Shown here piece after piece: positions 44,697 through 54,949 of a stretch of 64,000 nucleotides of DNA (its first letter is position 1; every line of letters begins with the position of its first letter). The notes beneath the pieces are model-generated. The model made no database searches. It was not told the DNA's origin and saw only the letters and a program-made list of their open reading frames with translations. This stretch comes from Deinococcus sp. QL22. GTDB lineage: Bacteria; Deinococcota; Deinococci; Deinococcales; Deinococcaceae. The position numbers and the translations under genes are program-made. The stretch covers positions 124,001-188,000 of the forward strand of contig NZ_CP097150.1 of the NCBI RefSeq assembly GCF_023370075.1, written 5' to 3'.

Positions 44697-45686
44697 GAGC
44701 ATTTGACAGAATAAGAGGATAAGGAAACGGGTCGGGGCACGTGGGTACAGCATTGATCTCCGAGAACGGATGGTTGCGGCTGCACTGAACGAGCAACACC
44801 ATCCGTGGGTGGCCCAAACGTTCGGAGTCGATGTTCGGACCATCGCGTTCTATCTGAGGAAACATGAGGCGGGCACGCTCTCACAAGTCAAACGCCCGAC
44901 CAGACGTCGCTCGAGCGTGCAGAGCGAGCAGGAGCAGGTCCTCCTCCAGCAGCTGGAGGAGGACCTCGACGCGACGTTGGAAGAACATGCCCGCCTGTTG
45001 GAGGCCAAGACTGGTCTCAAGATCAGCTACCGAACGGTGGACCGGGTCTTCCGGCGACATGGCATCACCTACAAAAAAGACACGGGTCGCCGCCGAACCC
45101 AATGAGGAACTACGTCAGCAGGTCCTGAATGACCGCCATGCCCGACCTTCAGACTCCGGCCCGGCTGGTCTTTCTGGATGAACGTGGCTTCAATACCACG
45201 ATGACTCGTGGGGAGGGTCGCGCGCACCGGACACGGCACGCGGTCTGTTCGGTGCCCCGCAACTGGGGACGGAATCAAACGCTCGTGTGCGCGTTGCAGG
45301 CCAGTGGTCCCTTTGCCCCACTGATCTGGGAAGGCGCGGTGAACGGCGTGAGTTTCGAGTGGTACGGACGAGAACTCCTGTGCCCGGCCTTGACCCCTGG
45401 ACAAGTGGTGGTGCTGGACAATCTCTCGGCACATCACCGTGCGTCCGTTCGGATGCACGGTGAAGCCAGGGGTGGTGTCGTGCTGTTCTTGCCCCCGTCT
45501 AGCCCTGACTTCAATCCCATCGAACAGCTGTTTTCCAAAGTCAAAGCCCGCGTTCGCGCGGGTGAATGGCGAGAAGTTCCAGCATTGCTTCAGGGGATTT
45601 CGGATGCCCTGGATGCCGTTTCGTTACAAGATGTCTTTGGCTGGTTCACCCACGTCTTCTCCGACATCTTCTTATGTCAAATGCTC
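44697..45686 (+). mobile_element. IS630-family insertion sequence
   Basis: The ends GAGCATTTGACAGAATAAG and the complement of GAGCATTTGACATAAGAAG enclose 990 bp. The TA dinucleotide target is at 44695-44696 and 45687-45688, as expected for IS630/mariner-type elements. It is inserted in the TTA repeat to the right of the IS5 element, making it the third in the stack. Confidence 0.85.
44770..45671 (+). pseudogene. IS630 transposase with two frame changes
   Basis: MVAAALNEQHHPWVAQTFGV and KTGLKISYRTVDRVFRRHGI give the N-terminal HTH in one frame. After the A6 run at 45073-45078, the match moves to a second frame (RVAAEPNEELRQQVLNDRHA). From about 45140 it is in a third: ARLVFLDERGFNTTMTRGEG (first D), VVLDNLSAHHRASVR (second D) and PPSSPDFNPIEQLFSKVKAR (E). 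All catalytic residues exist but not in one frame, so this copy is probably inactive unless frameshifting is efficient. Confidence 0.75.
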
Positions 45687-46096
45687 TAGTACGCCAGTCC
45701 ACCACGTTTAATGACAAAGCCCGCTTTGGTAAACACAACCATGACGGTTCGGCCATCGGCCTTAAAACTCAATCCCGTATTTTGAAAGATGCCTTTGGTA
45801 CTCACGCAGACCGCCTGAAGCCTGTAGTTCATGCCCTTTACGAAACGGGGTATGGGCGTCGTCTTGCCCAGGGGCTTCACCTCACCAGTGGGCGTCAGGG
45901 CCACCATCGTTTTGAGGATCTCGGACTCAAAGATTTGCACCTGTACGGTTACGCAGGGTGAAGGGGCGTCGATAACCGCCAACAAGCCATCAAGCTTCAC
46001 TTCTGCGGCACTGGAGAGGCCAGCAACCAGAAAACTGATCGCCAGTACACCTGTTGTAAACGACCTTCTCGCGGAGGGCACAGGAATTGTGTTCAT
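45686..46096 (-). CDS. Small secreted protein of unknown function
   Basis: 136 residues from ATG 46096 (MNTIPVPSARRSFTTGVLAI). A signal peptide ends near GLSSA. The mature part AEVKLDGLLAVIDAPSPCVT has a single cysteine and beta-strand-like segments. No family recognised. The stop codon TAG (45688-45686) is formed by the TA target repeat of the IS630 insertion; before the insertions the codon would have been TAA. The protein sequence is therefore unaffected. A start at 46123 is possible. Confidence 0.6.
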   Translation of the reverse strand: MNTIPVPSARRSFTTGVLAISFLVAGLSSAAEVKLDGLLAVIDAPSPCVTVQVQIFESEILKTMVALTPTGEVKPLGKTTPIPRFVKGMNYRLQAVCVSTKGIFQNTGLSFKADGRTVMVVFTKAGFVIKRGGLAY

Positions 46097-46576
46097 TTGC
46101 CTAATCCTACGGGTCTTTTCCATACTGCCTTCTTACTTCTTACAGCGGCTCCTAGGTTCGGTTTGTTTTTCTAAGCTAAGCACCACTCTCAGGATGTCCT
46201 ACGCTTGTTCTGTACGTTTAGCCACCCAAATAGGGAGAAAGGCCAGCCTTCATGTTGGCGAAAGGTCAATGGAAGCGTTTCCGTATTGATCTGCATCAAT
46301 AGTGGCATGTATTAACGGGACTCCTGGCTTTTCCACCTCCCCGATGGGAGGCTCCAACAGGATCTGTATCAGGCAGAAAGAGCTATCAACAGCGGAATGC
46401 ACTCCACAGAGGCGTCTTTGTAGAGCTTCCACAGGATATCCACCAGTTCATGGCTTCGGATTTACAGATTCGGATCGACTTTGGTCTGGAATAAATCGAA
46501 GTTTGATTTTGACACTCGGAAGTCAGACCCGTACTCTGGATGCACTACCCAGTTTGCCAACCTGTCTGAGGTTTCC
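46097..46576. other. Gap between the secreted protein and the ROK operon
   Basis: About 480 bases with no gene I can support. It must hold the divergent promoters of both neighbours. TAGGAT near 46105 could be the -10 of the secreted-protein gene. I see no terminator or clear operator. Confidence 0.35.
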
Positions 46577-47902
46577 ATGCCTACTCTGTCCGTCCCGTCT
46601 GTGTCGGTACCATCTGTGTCAATGCTTCCGGCAGCTCTTCCGGCTGCGGCCTTCATTGCTCCCCTCCTCACCCCCGACCAGCGGGAAGTGCTGCACGCCG
46701 TCTTGTGGATGGATCACCCGTCACGTCTTCATCTGTGTGAAGCGCTGGGATTTTCTAAGTCCAAACTGACCAGCTTGGTCGGCATGCTGCTGGAGGAGCA
46801 CTTGATCGAAGAAGGCGAGGTGCAGCCGTCTAGCGGTGGGCGGCGGGCGCTGGGGTTGCGGCTGAACCGGGCGCTCGGCGTGGTGGTGGGCATCGATTTG
46901 GGGGCCACCCATGCCCAAGTTTCGTTGTCTGACCTGACCACCCGCCAGCTGTGTTCGGCGTATGTGGCGATAGAGGTGGGCCGCGGGCCGGGGCCGGTGC
47001 TGGCCAACATCGTGCCGCTGATCGACGATCTGCTGACCGGGCAAGGCCTGACCCGCGCCCACGTGCTGGGCCTCGGCATGGGCGTGCCCGGCCCGGTGGA
47101 ATTTGAAACGGGCCTGCTCATCAGTCCCCCGCTGATGCCCAACTGGGAAGGCTTCAATCTCCGCGCCTATTTTGCTGACCTGTTCGCTGCGCCGCTGGCC
47201 GTCGACAACGACGTGAATCTGATGGCGCTGGGTGAACTGCACCATGCCCGCAGGCAGGCTTTGGGAGCGGCCCACACGCCCGGCGCGGTGCGGAGCCGCT
47301 GGCCAGGCCAGGAAAATTTCATCGTCGTCAAGCTGGGCACTGGCATCGGCGCGGGCATCATCCTGCGCGGCGAGGTCTTCCGGGGAGCCGACGGCGCGGC
47401 GGGTGATATCGGGCACATCAGTGTGGACGCGGCAGGCCCGCGCTGCTCGTGCGGCAATGTGGGCTGCTTGGAGGCGCTGGCGGGCGCGCCCAGCATCGTG
47501 CGGGAGGCCCGCGCCGCCGCTGAGGAGGGCCGTAGCCCCATGTTGGCCGCCCTGCTGGAAGTTGCCCCCGACGCCTTCAGCACCCGCGAAGTGGCGCTGG
47601 CGGCCCGGCAAGGCGATCCCATCGCCAACGATATTTTGCAACTGGCGGGCACGCGGGTCGGGCAGGTCATCGCCGGGCTGATCAACTTTATGAACCCGTC
47701 TCAGGTGCTCCTTTCGGGCGGCGTGGCGCAGGTGGGGCCGTTGCTCCTGGCCAGCGTGCGCCAGAGCGTGTATGCCCGCAGTTTGCCCTTGTCTACCCGC
47801 AAGCTCCGAATAGATTATGCCGCGCTGGGCGTGGGGGCTGGGCTGCGCGGAGCATCGGTGCTGGCCATAGAACGGGCGCTGCTGACCGAGGTGAATACGT
47901 GA
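46577..47902 (+). CDS. ROK-family sugar-responsive regulator
   Basis: 441 residues from ATG 46577; an in-frame ATG at 46622, with TACCAT placed as a -10 for a leaderless start, is a good alternative. The N-terminal helix-turn-helix ([35 protein letters not shown]) is followed by a ROK sugar-binding domain with [27 protein letters not shown] and the zinc motif [14 protein letters not shown]. NagC/XylR-like. The stop overlaps the transporter ATPase gene (GTGA), so it is autoregulated with the operon it presumably controls. Confidence 0.88.
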   Translation: MPTLSVPSVSVPSVSMLPAALPAAAFIAPLLTPDQREVLHAVLWMDHPSRLHLCEALGFSKSKLTSLVGMLLEEHLIEEGEVQPSSGGRRALGLRLNRALGVVVGIDLGATHAQVSLSDLTTRQLCSAYVAIEVGRGPGPVLANIVPLIDDLLTGQGLTRAHVLGLGMGVPGPVEFETGLLISPPLMPNWEGFNLRAYFADLFAAPLAVDNDVNLMALGELHHARRQALGAAHTPGAVRSRWPGQENFIVVKLGTGIGAGIILRGEVFRGADGAAGDIGHISVDAAGPRCSCGNVGCLEALAGAPSIVREARAAAEEGRSPMLAALLEVAPDAFSTREVALAARQGDPIANDILQLAGTRVGQVIAGLINFMNPSQVLLSGGVAQVGPLLLASVRQSVYARSLPLSTRKLRIDYAALGVGAGLRGASVLAIERALLTEVNT

Positions 47903-49464
47903 TTCCGACTGCCGCCGACAATGCCGCTGCCCCGGACTGGATCAGCTTCGAGAACGTCTCCAAGAGCTTTGGCCCCGTCGAAGTGTTGCGGGACGTGTCG
48001 TTTGGCATCCGGCGGGGCGAGGTTCACGCGCTGCTGGGCGAAAACGGCGCGGGCAAAAGCACGCTGATGAAGATGCTGGGTGGCTACCACGCGCCCTCGT
48101 CCGGTCAGGTGCGGCTAGGCGGCCAACCCGTTCACTTCCGTTCCAGCCGCGACGCCGAAGCCGAGGGCATCGTACTGATCCACCAGGAATTCAATCTGGC
48201 CGAAGACCTGACCGTGGCGCAGAATATCTATCTGGGCCACGAACCCGGCGGATTCCTGATCGATGACGCGGCCATGCGGCGCGGCGCGGCAGAGGCGCTG
48301 GCCCGCCTGAGCATCACCCTCGATCCGCGCACGCTGGTACGGCATCTCAGCGTGCCGCAAAAACAGCTGGTCGAAATTGCCAAAGCCCTGTCACGGAGCG
48401 CCCGTGTGCTGATCATGGATGAACCCACCGCCACGCTGACGCTGCACGAAACCAATACGCTGCTGGCGCTGATCCGGCAACTGCGGGATTCGGGCGTAAC
48501 GGTGCTGTACATCAGCCACAAACTGGATGAGGTGGGCCGGATCGCTGACCGCGTGACTGTGTTGCGCGATGGGGGCTACGTGACCACGAAGGACGCTGCC
48601 GACTTGAGCCAGCAGCAGATGGCGAACCTGATGGTAGGGCGCGAACTGGAAGATATGTTTCCGGCGCAGGTGCCGCCCCAGCCGCAGGAACGCCTGCGGG
48701 TGACGGGTCTGAGTGTGCCGGGCTGGTCGCGCGACCTGAGCTTCGGCGTGCGGGCGGGCGAGGTGCTGGGCTTTGCGGGCCTGGTGGGATCGGGGCGCAC
48801 CGAAAGTTTTGAAGGACTGTTCGGGTTGCGGCCCCATACGGTGGTCAGCGTGCAGGTGGACGGCCAGCAGCGCCGCATTCGCAACCCGCGTGACGCCGCC
48901 CGCGCCGGGCTGGTGTACCTCTCGGAAGACCGCAAAGGCAAAGGCCTGCTGGTGGATTTTGCGCTGACACCCAACCTGACCTTGATGACGCTGGAGGTGT
49001 ACGCGACGCCCCTGCTGGACGTACAGGCCGAGAAAACAGCGATGGTGCGGGCCGCGCAGGAACACCACATTCGCACCGGGCGGCTGGACGTGACCGCTTC
49101 GTCTCTGTCGGGCGGTAATCAGCAAAAGCTGGCGCTGGCCCGAATCTTGGAACGTCACCCCGACGTGATCGTGCTGGACGAACCCACACGCGGCGTGGAC
49201 GTGGGCGCAAAACGCGAAATCTACCATCTGATTCACGGGCTGGCGGCGGCGGGCAAAGCCGTGATCGTCATCAGTTCCGAGTTGCCCGAACTGCTGGGCC
49301 TCTGTCACCGCCTGCTCGTCATGCATGAGGGCCGCCTCGTGGGCAACCTCAGCGGCGCGGCGCTTAACGAACAAGAAGTCATTCAGTACGTCACGGGCCT
49401 GAAAAAAGATGACCCCGCCCCCACTAACCAAGACCCACAGGAGCCGCCCCATGTCCACGCCTAG
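47899..49464 (+). CDS. Sugar ABC transporter, double ATP-binding protein
   Basis: 521 residues from GTG 47899. The first cassette has [24 protein letters not shown] and [12 protein letters not shown]. The second has [30 protein letters not shown] and [14 protein letters not shown]. It is an RbsA/MglA-type CUT2 importer ATPase. The end overlaps the permease start by 14 bases. Only distantly similar to the rhamnose RhaT at 20957-22483, so it is a separate transporter. Confidence 0.9.
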   Translation: MIPTAADNAAAPDWISFENVSKSFGPVEVLRDVSFGIRRGEVHALLGENGAGKSTLMKMLGGYHAPSSGQVRLGGQPVHFRSSRDAEAEGIVLIHQEFNLAEDLTVAQNIYLGHEPGGFLIDDAAMRRGAAEALARLSITLDPRTLVRHLSVPQKQLVEIAKALSRSARVLIMDEPTATLTLHETNTLLALIRQLRDSGVTVLYISHKLDEVGRIADRVTVLRDGGYVTTKDAADLSQQQMANLMVGRELEDMFPAQVPPQPQERLRVTGLSVPGWSRDLSFGVRAGEVLGFAGLVGSGRTESFEGLFGLRPHTVVSVQVDGQQRRIRNPRDAARAGLVYLSEDRKGKGLLVDFALTPNLTLMTLEVYATPLLDVQAEKTAMVRAAQEHHIRTGRLDVTASSLSGGNQQKLALARILERHPDVIVLDEPTRGVDVGAKREIYHLIHGLAAAGKAVIVISSELPELLGLCHRLLVMHEGRLVGNLSGAALNEQEVIQYVTGLKKDDPAPTNQDPQEPPHVHA

Positions 49465-50473
49465 TCCGACCCCCAACACCTCGCCGCTCTCCTCAGTGGC
49501 GGCCCCCGGCCCGACCCTGCTGGCCCGGATCGGCAGCCTCGGCCCGCTGCTGGGGCTACTGGCGTTGATGCTGGTGGCCACCGCCCTCAACCCCGATTTC
49601 CTAAGCGTGTCCAACCTGACCAACATTCTGACACGGGCCGCTTTCACCGGCATCATCGCGGTGGGCATGACCTTCGTGATCATTTCGGGCGGCATCGACC
49701 TGTCGGTAGGGTCGTTGGCGGCGCTGATTGCTGGGGCCATGATTCTGGTCATGAACGCGCTGGTGCCGGGCCTCGGCGCGGGCTGGGGCACGGTGCTGGT
49801 GGGCATGGGCTTCGCGCTGCTGCTGGGCGCACTGGCCGGATTCCTGCACGGCGTCATCATCACGCGGGGCCGGGTCGAGGCGTTTATCGTGACGCTGGGC
49901 ACGCTGGGCATTTTCCGAGCCACCCTGACCTACCTGTCTCAGGGCGGCGCGATCTCGCTGGATCTGGGCGTCAGCGACCGCTACAGCCCGGTGTTTTACG
50001 GCTCGCTGCTGGGCGTGCCGATTCCGATTCTGGTGTTCGCGCTGGTGGCCCTCCTGGGCGGTCTGATCCTCAACCGCACCCGCTATGGCCGCTACGTGCA
50101 GGCCATCGGCAGCAACGAGCAGGTGGCCCGTTACGCCGCCATCAATGTCGGCGGCGTCAAGATCGCCACCTATGTGCTGCTGGGGGTGTGCGTAGCGGTA
50201 GCCACCACCCTGTATGTGCCCCGCTTGGGCAGCGCCTCACCGTCCACAGGCCTCTTGTGGGAACTGGAAGCCATCGCCGCCGTCATCATTGGCGGAACGG
50301 CTCTCAAAGGTGGACATGGCCGCATCTGGGGCACGGTGGTAGGCGCGGTGTTGCTGGTCACCATCGAAAACGTCCTGAACCTCACTAACATTATCAGCGT
50401 GTACCTCAACGCCGCCGTCCAGGGCGTGGTCATTATCCTCGTCGCCTTCTTTCAGCGCGGAGGCCGCAAATGA
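49451..50473 (+). CDS. Sugar ABC transporter permease (CUT2)
   Basis: 340 residues from ATG 49451. BPD_transp_2 family with about nine hydrophobic segments. [40 protein letters not shown] and [20 protein letters not shown] are the family signatures. A single permease here would act as a homodimer, in contrast with the two permeases of the rhamnose importer. Confidence 0.88.
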   Translation: MSTPSPTPNTSPLSSVAAPGPTLLARIGSLGPLLGLLALMLVATALNPDFLSVSNLTNILTRAAFTGIIAVGMTFVIISGGIDLSVGSLAALIAGAMILVMNALVPGLGAGWGTVLVGMGFALLLGALAGFLHGVIITRGRVEAFIVTLGTLGIFRATLTYLSQGGAISLDLGVSDRYSPVFYGSLLGVPIPILVFALVALLGGLILNRTRYGRYVQAIGSNEQVARYAAINVGGVKIATYVLLGVCVAVATTLYVPRLGSASPSTGLLWELEAIAAVIIGGTALKGGHGRIWGTVVGAVLLVTIENVLNLTNIISVYLNAAVQGVVIILVAFFQRGGRK

Positions 50474-50655
50474 GAAAACTCCCGTCCACTTCTGAACTCT
50501 CTACTACAACGCCGAATGTTTCTCCCCATCTAAATGGGCAGGGCAGAGGAGGTGCCCCGTGAACTAGAGGTGAGGGATTCAGCCGTGTAAGCCGCGTTTA
50601 GGCCATTTGTTCTCAACCCCAAACTCTCTGTTCATCCCTTGAGGAGCACCCTGAC

Positions 50656-51609
50656 ATGACCAAATTTGCCCTGCGCCTGACCCTGCTGACCGCCGCCCTG
50701 ACCACCACGAGCGCTTTTGCCCAGACCAAACAGATTATCGGCGTGTCTATTCCCTCTGCCGATCACGGCTGGACAGCGGGCGTGGTCTATCACGCCAACC
50801 AGGCCAAAGCGCAGCTACAAAAGCTGTACCCCACGGCCCAGATTATCGTCAAGACGGCCAAAGATGCCAACGAGCAGGCCAATCAGATTCAGGATTTGTA
50901 CACCATCAACAAAATTACGGCGCTGGTGATTTTGCCGCAGGAAAGCGCCCCGCTGACCCGCCCGATTGCCAACCTGAAGGCCAAGGGCGTGTTTATTACG
51001 GTGGTCGACCGGGGCCTGACCGATCCCAAAGCTCAGAATGCCTATGTGGCGGGCGATAACAACGGCTTTGGCCGGGTCGCCGGAGACTACATCGCCAAGC
51101 AACTCGGGGCCGCCGGGGGCAACGTGGTGGTGCTGCGCGGCATTACCTCGGTTGTCGACAACCAGCGCAACGCCGCGTTTCAGGCTGCCGTGACCAAAAA
51201 TGCCAAGGTGAAGGTGCTCGATTCCCGTTACGGCAACTGGAACCGCGACGACGCCTTCAAAGTCATGCAGGACTACCTGACCCGGTTTCCCAAAATAGAT
51301 GCAGTGTGGGCCGCCGACGACGATATGGCGGTGGGCGTGCTGCGGGCCATTCAGCAGGCTGGACGCAAAGACATCAAGATCGTGTTGGGCGGCGCGGGCA
51401 TGAAAGAAATGGTCAAGCGCCTGATGGACGGCGACAAGCTGATTACCGCCAACGTGACCTACCCGCCCAGCATGATTGCCGACGCCATGCGCCTGACCGT
51501 GGAAAGCCGCGTGAAGGGCACGCCGCTGGCCGCCAGCACTATTATTCCCTCAGTGCTGATTACCAAGGCCAACGCCAGCAAGTACTACTTCCCCAATTCG
51601 CCGTTCTGA
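50656..51609 (+). CDS. Periplasmic sugar-binding protein (RbsB-like)
   Basis: 317 residues with signal peptide [20 protein letters not shown]. Peripla_BP_4 fold: [80 protein letters not shown] and [18 protein letters not shown]. It captures the substrate for the importer just upstream. GAGGAG lies upstream of the ATG. The DHGWTAG and NNGFG contacts are common in binding proteins for hexoses or inositol-like compounds, but the ligand cannot be fixed. Confidence 0.88.
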   Translation: MTKFALRLTLLTAALTTTSAFAQTKQIIGVSIPSADHGWTAGVVYHANQAKAQLQKLYPTAQIIVKTAKDANEQANQIQDLYTINKITALVILPQESAPLTRPIANLKAKGVFITVVDRGLTDPKAQNAYVAGDNNGFGRVAGDYIAKQLGAAGGNVVVLRGITSVVDNQRNAAFQAAVTKNAKVKVLDSRYGNWNRDDAFKVMQDYLTRFPKIDAVWAADDDMAVGVLRAIQQAGRKDIKIVLGGAGMKEMVKRLMDGDKLITANVTYPPSMIADAMRLTVESRVKGTPLAASTIIPSVLITKANASKYYFPNSPF

Positions 51610-51645
51610 GCGGAGCACCAGACGCCGACTCAAAGCTCCGACAAC

Positions 51646-51735
51646 TGATTTTAGCTCCCTCTCCCCATGCGAGGGACTCACAGAGCTGCAAAGCAGTGGG
51701 CTGGGGAGGGGGCGAGCGAGCGACGCGCTTACTCT
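51646..51735. repeat. REP-like imperfect palindrome
   Basis: Between two operon genes, GCTCCCTCTCCCC (about 51654-51666) pairs with GGGGAGGGGGC (about 51703-51713), leaving an inner part that can form a second small hairpin (CAGAGCTGC / GCAG). It is followed by GAGCGAGCGACGCGC. Such GC-rich stem-loops are scattered between genes in Deinococcus genomes. It may protect mRNA 3' ends or weaken expression of the downstream genes. Confidence 0.5.
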
Positions 51736-51775
51736 TTTCCCTTCGACTTCCATCTGTTTTCCTGAGGTTCCATCT

Positions 51776-52801
51776 ATGCGCCCCATCACGCTTTTTACTG
51801 GACAGTGGGCTGACCTGCCCCTGTCTGACCTTGCCCCGCGAGTGCGGGGACTGGGCTACGACGGCCTCGAACTGGCCTGCTCCGGCGACCATTTTAATGT
51901 GCAGCGGGCGCTGACCGAGCCGCAGTACGTGGCCGAAAAACGCGAATTTTTGAAAGATCATGGCCTGACCTGCGCGGCCATCAGCAACCATCTGGTGGGG
52001 CAGGCAGTGTGCGACCCCATTGACGAACGCCACCGGGCGATTTTGCCCGCGCACGTGTGGGGCGACGGCGACCCGGAAGGCGTGTGGAGGCGGGCCGCGC
52101 AGGAAATGAGCGACACGGCGCGGGCGGCCGCCCTGTTCGGCGTGCCCACCGTCACGGGCTTTACCGGATCGGGCATCTGGCACAGCGCTTACGCCTTTCC
52201 GCCCACATCTCAGGCGTACTGGGACGCTGGATTTGAGGACTTCGCCCGCCGCTGGACGCCTATTTTGGAGACCTTCGGCGCACACGGCGTGAACTTTGCA
52301 CTGGAGGTGCATCCGGGCGAAATCGCCTTCGATACGGTCACCGCCCGCCGCGCTCTGGACGCGGTGAACCACCATCCGCGCTTCGGTTTCAACTACGATC
52401 CCAGCCACCTTGCCTATCAGGGCGTAGATTACGTGGGCTTTGTGCGCGCTTTCCCCGAGCGCATTTTTCATGTGCATCTCAAAGATGTCTGGTGGGGACG
52501 CGGCACCGGAGAAGTGGGCGTGTTCGGCGGCCACACCACCTTTGGAGACGCCCGCCGGATGTGGGATTTCCGTTCGCTGGGCCGGGGCGATATCCGCTTT
52601 CAGGACGTGATCGCGGCGCTGGGCGACATCGGGTACGCTGGCCCGCTGAGCGTGGAGTGGGAAGACGCCCGCATGGAGCGCTGGCACGGGGCAGGGGAGA
52701 GCCTGACCTTTGCGCGCGCGCTGGATTTCCCGGCGTCTGGGCAGGCCTTTGACGCCGCCTTTTCAGCACCGGCCTCTGCCAAACAGGAGGGCCAGCCGTG
52801 A
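51776..52801 (+). CDS. Sugar phosphate isomerase/epimerase-like TIM-barrel protein
   Basis: 341 residues, AP_endonuc_2/IolE-type barrel. [33 protein letters not shown] (metal glutamate), [16 protein letters not shown] (D/H), [13 protein letters not shown] (HVHLKD) and [17 protein letters not shown] (E) supply the expected metal ligands. It lies in the second sugar operon, overlapping the oxidoreductase gene by four bases (GTGA). It probably isomerises or epimerises an oxidised sugar intermediate. Confidence 0.85.
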   Translation: MRPITLFTGQWADLPLSDLAPRVRGLGYDGLELACSGDHFNVQRALTEPQYVAEKREFLKDHGLTCAAISNHLVGQAVCDPIDERHRAILPAHVWGDGDPEGVWRRAAQEMSDTARAAALFGVPTVTGFTGSGIWHSAYAFPPTSQAYWDAGFEDFARRWTPILETFGAHGVNFALEVHPGEIAFDTVTARRALDAVNHHPRFGFNYDPSHLAYQGVDYVGFVRAFPERIFHVHLKDVWWGRGTGEVGVFGGHTTFGDARRMWDFRSLGRGDIRFQDVIAALGDIGYAGPLSVEWEDARMERWHGAGESLTFARALDFPASGQAFDAAFSAPASAKQEGQP

Positions 52802-53973
52802 CGCGCCTGCGCTGGGCCATGGTGGGCGGCGGGCCTGGCGCGTTCATTGGGGGCGTTCACCGCCGCGCCGCTGCCCTGACCGGGCAATTTGAACTGGTGG
52901 CTGGAGCCTTTTCAAGCGACCCAGAGCGGTCACAGGCCTTCGGGCAAACGCTGGGCGTAGCTGCAGACCGCAGTTACGGCTCGTGGGAAGCGATGTTGGA
53001 ACAGGAATTGGCCCTGCCGCCCGACGTGCGGATCCAGGGCGTGAGCATCGTGACGCCCAACCACCTGCATTACCCGGTGGCCCGCGCTTTTGCACAGGCC
53101 AGCATTCCGGTGGTGTGCGACAAACCGCTCGTGCATACCAGCGAGCAGGCCGGCGATCTGCTGCGGATCGTGGCAGGCACGGGCAGCCTGTTTGCCGTGA
53201 CCTACAACTATACCGGTTACCCGATGGTGCGCCAAGCCCGCGACCTCGTGCGCAGCGGCGTGCTGGGCGAGGTTCGCAAGGTGCAGGTGCTGTACAACCA
53301 GGGCTGGCTGGCCACCCGTCTAGAAGGACAGGGCAACCTGCAGGCCGACTGGCGTACCGATCCCCGCAGGAGCGGCATAGCGGGCGCGGTAGGCGACATC
53401 GGGTCGCATGCCGAGAACCTGATGACCACCGTGACGGGTCTGACGCTGGAAGCTGTCTGCGCCGACCTGACCACCTTCGTGCCGGGCCGGGCGCTGGATG
53501 ATGACGCCAGCCTGCTGCTGCGCTTTCAGGGTGGCGCACGCGGCATCCTCACGGCCTGTCAAATCGCGGGCGGCCTAGAAAACGACCTGAGTCTGCAGGT
53601 GTTCGGCACACGCGGCAGCCTGCGCTGGCAGCAAGAAACGCCCAATCAATTGGACGTGTTTCCGCTGGACGGCCCGCAGCAACGCTGGATGCGGGGCAGT
53701 TCGGCACTCAGTTCCGCCGCTCAGTCCGCCTCGCAGGTGCCGGGGGGCCACCCCGAAGGCTTTACCGAAGCGTTTGCCAACATTTATCGGGGCGTGGGGG
53801 AAACGCTGCTGGCACAGCAAGAAGGGCGCGTGCCTGATCCCGATATCGCCCAGTTCCCCACGCTGGAAGACGGCGCACGTGGCGTCCATTTCATCGAAAA
53901 GACGGTAGAGAGTGCGTCTAGTCGTCAGAAATGGACGAGCGCCGTATGGAAGGAACGGTCAGTTCATTGCTAA
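52798..53973 (+). CDS. Gfo/Idh/MocA-family oxidoreductase
   Basis: 391 residues from GTG 52798. The N-terminal Rossmann domain ([19 protein letters not shown]) is followed by [20 protein letters not shown] and the catalytic-lysine motif [14 protein letters not shown]. The C-terminal domain carries [23 protein letters not shown](P)-dependent oxidation of a sugar, inositol or ketosugar is expected. With the TIM-barrel partner and no kinase nearby, the pathway may be oxidative. The last few residues (WKERSVHC) look non-native, and the stop is 12 bp before an IS6 relic, so the tail may have been altered by the insertion. Confidence 0.86.
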   Translation: MTRLRWAMVGGGPGAFIGGVHRRAAALTGQFELVAGAFSSDPERSQAFGQTLGVAADRSYGSWEAMLEQELALPPDVRIQGVSIVTPNHLHYPVARAFAQASIPVVCDKPLVHTSEQAGDLLRIVAGTGSLFAVTYNYTGYPMVRQARDLVRSGVLGEVRKVQVLYNQGWLATRLEGQGNLQADWRTDPRRSGIAGAVGDIGSHAENLMTTVTGLTLEAVCADLTTFVPGRALDDDASLLLRFQGGARGILTACQIAGGLENDLSLQVFGTRGSLRWQQETPNQLDVFPLDGPQQRWMRGSSALSSAAQSASQVPGGHPEGFTEAFANIYRGVGETLLAQQEGRVPDPDIAQFPTLEDGARGVHFIEKTVESASSRQKWTSAVWKERSVHC

Positions 53974-53984
53974 GTAGGACAAAG

Positions 53985-54786
53985 GGTTGTGTTGCTTTAA
54001 CTCGTCTCACGGCAGGCTCATGGGAGGGGTGGCCTGAGGATCAGGATCACCCCTCCCGCGACCGTTGACTACGTCTGGAACGCTTGCGTCTGGTTGGTTC
54101 GTCTGGCCGTCGCAGAAACGCTGGTCTGGGAATGGTGATGAAGGTTCAGAGGTTCGGGCATGCAGGCTCAGACGCCCCTGCGCCCGTTTCCTCCGCCCCA
54201 ATCCTTGCTGTTGCCGCTCTTGACGTTGTGTGGAACGGTGGGACTGTTCGGCAATGTTGTTGCAGCGCGATGTGGAGATCACCTTCTGGTGGTCAACGTC
54301 CGCCCGTCTCAGGATCTGCCGGAGTGCAGCTCCTGAGCTGATCAGTACGAATGACTTCTGGGACGTCATATTCCTTCAGCAATCTGCTCAAGAAGGTCTT
54401 CGCAGCTCCCCAGTCTCAATGCCGCTGAAGGAGAATGCCCTGCACAACGCCCTGCTCGTTAACAGCGCGCCAAAGCCAGTGTCTGACTCCGTCCACCGTG
54501 GTACAGACATCAATCAGATGCCACCGGGAACCCCGCCGGGGTTCCCGGCGACGCAGTTCCTGGGCGAAGAGGGATCCACAGGAGATGCACCACTCGCGTA
54601 CCGTCTCGTGGCTGACCAGGGTAGCGCGCCCGTGGAGCAATTCCTGGACGTCCCGGTCGTTCAGCGCAAAGCGATGATAGAGCCAAACTGCGTACCCGAT
54701 GATGGGCATCGGGAAACGGTGACGGTAGGGCTTGATGTCGTTCACGGACGGTCAGCCTATCCCTCCCGCGTTAAGGCAACACAACC
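53985..54786 (-). mobile_element. IS6-type element, decayed
   Basis: GGTTGTGTTGCTTTAA at 53985-54000 is the complement, with one mismatch, of TTAAGGCAACACAACC at 54771-54786, giving an 802-bp element of IS6 size. The transposase reads MNDIKPYRHRFPMPIIGYAV, WLYHRFALNDRDVQELLHGR and HLIDVCTTVDGVRHWLWRAV in one frame (54745-54416), then ADVDHQKVISTSRCNNIAEQ and SHRSTQRQERQQQ in another. At least one frameshift and a missing segment make it inactive. No 8-bp target repeat was found. Confidence 0.7.
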
Positions 54787-54949
54787 TCGGCATGCGTTCC
54801 GGACGCGGTTTGCGGTTGCGCCAGGAGCCTGGGTCGGGCGACACCATACACCACAGTCTCACCGGTGGGAGAGGCCGTGGCGTATGGTGTGGCGGGGCGC
54901 ACAGCGTGCCTGATCAGAAACGGGCCGCCCAGTCGCGGCAGGAGTTCAA

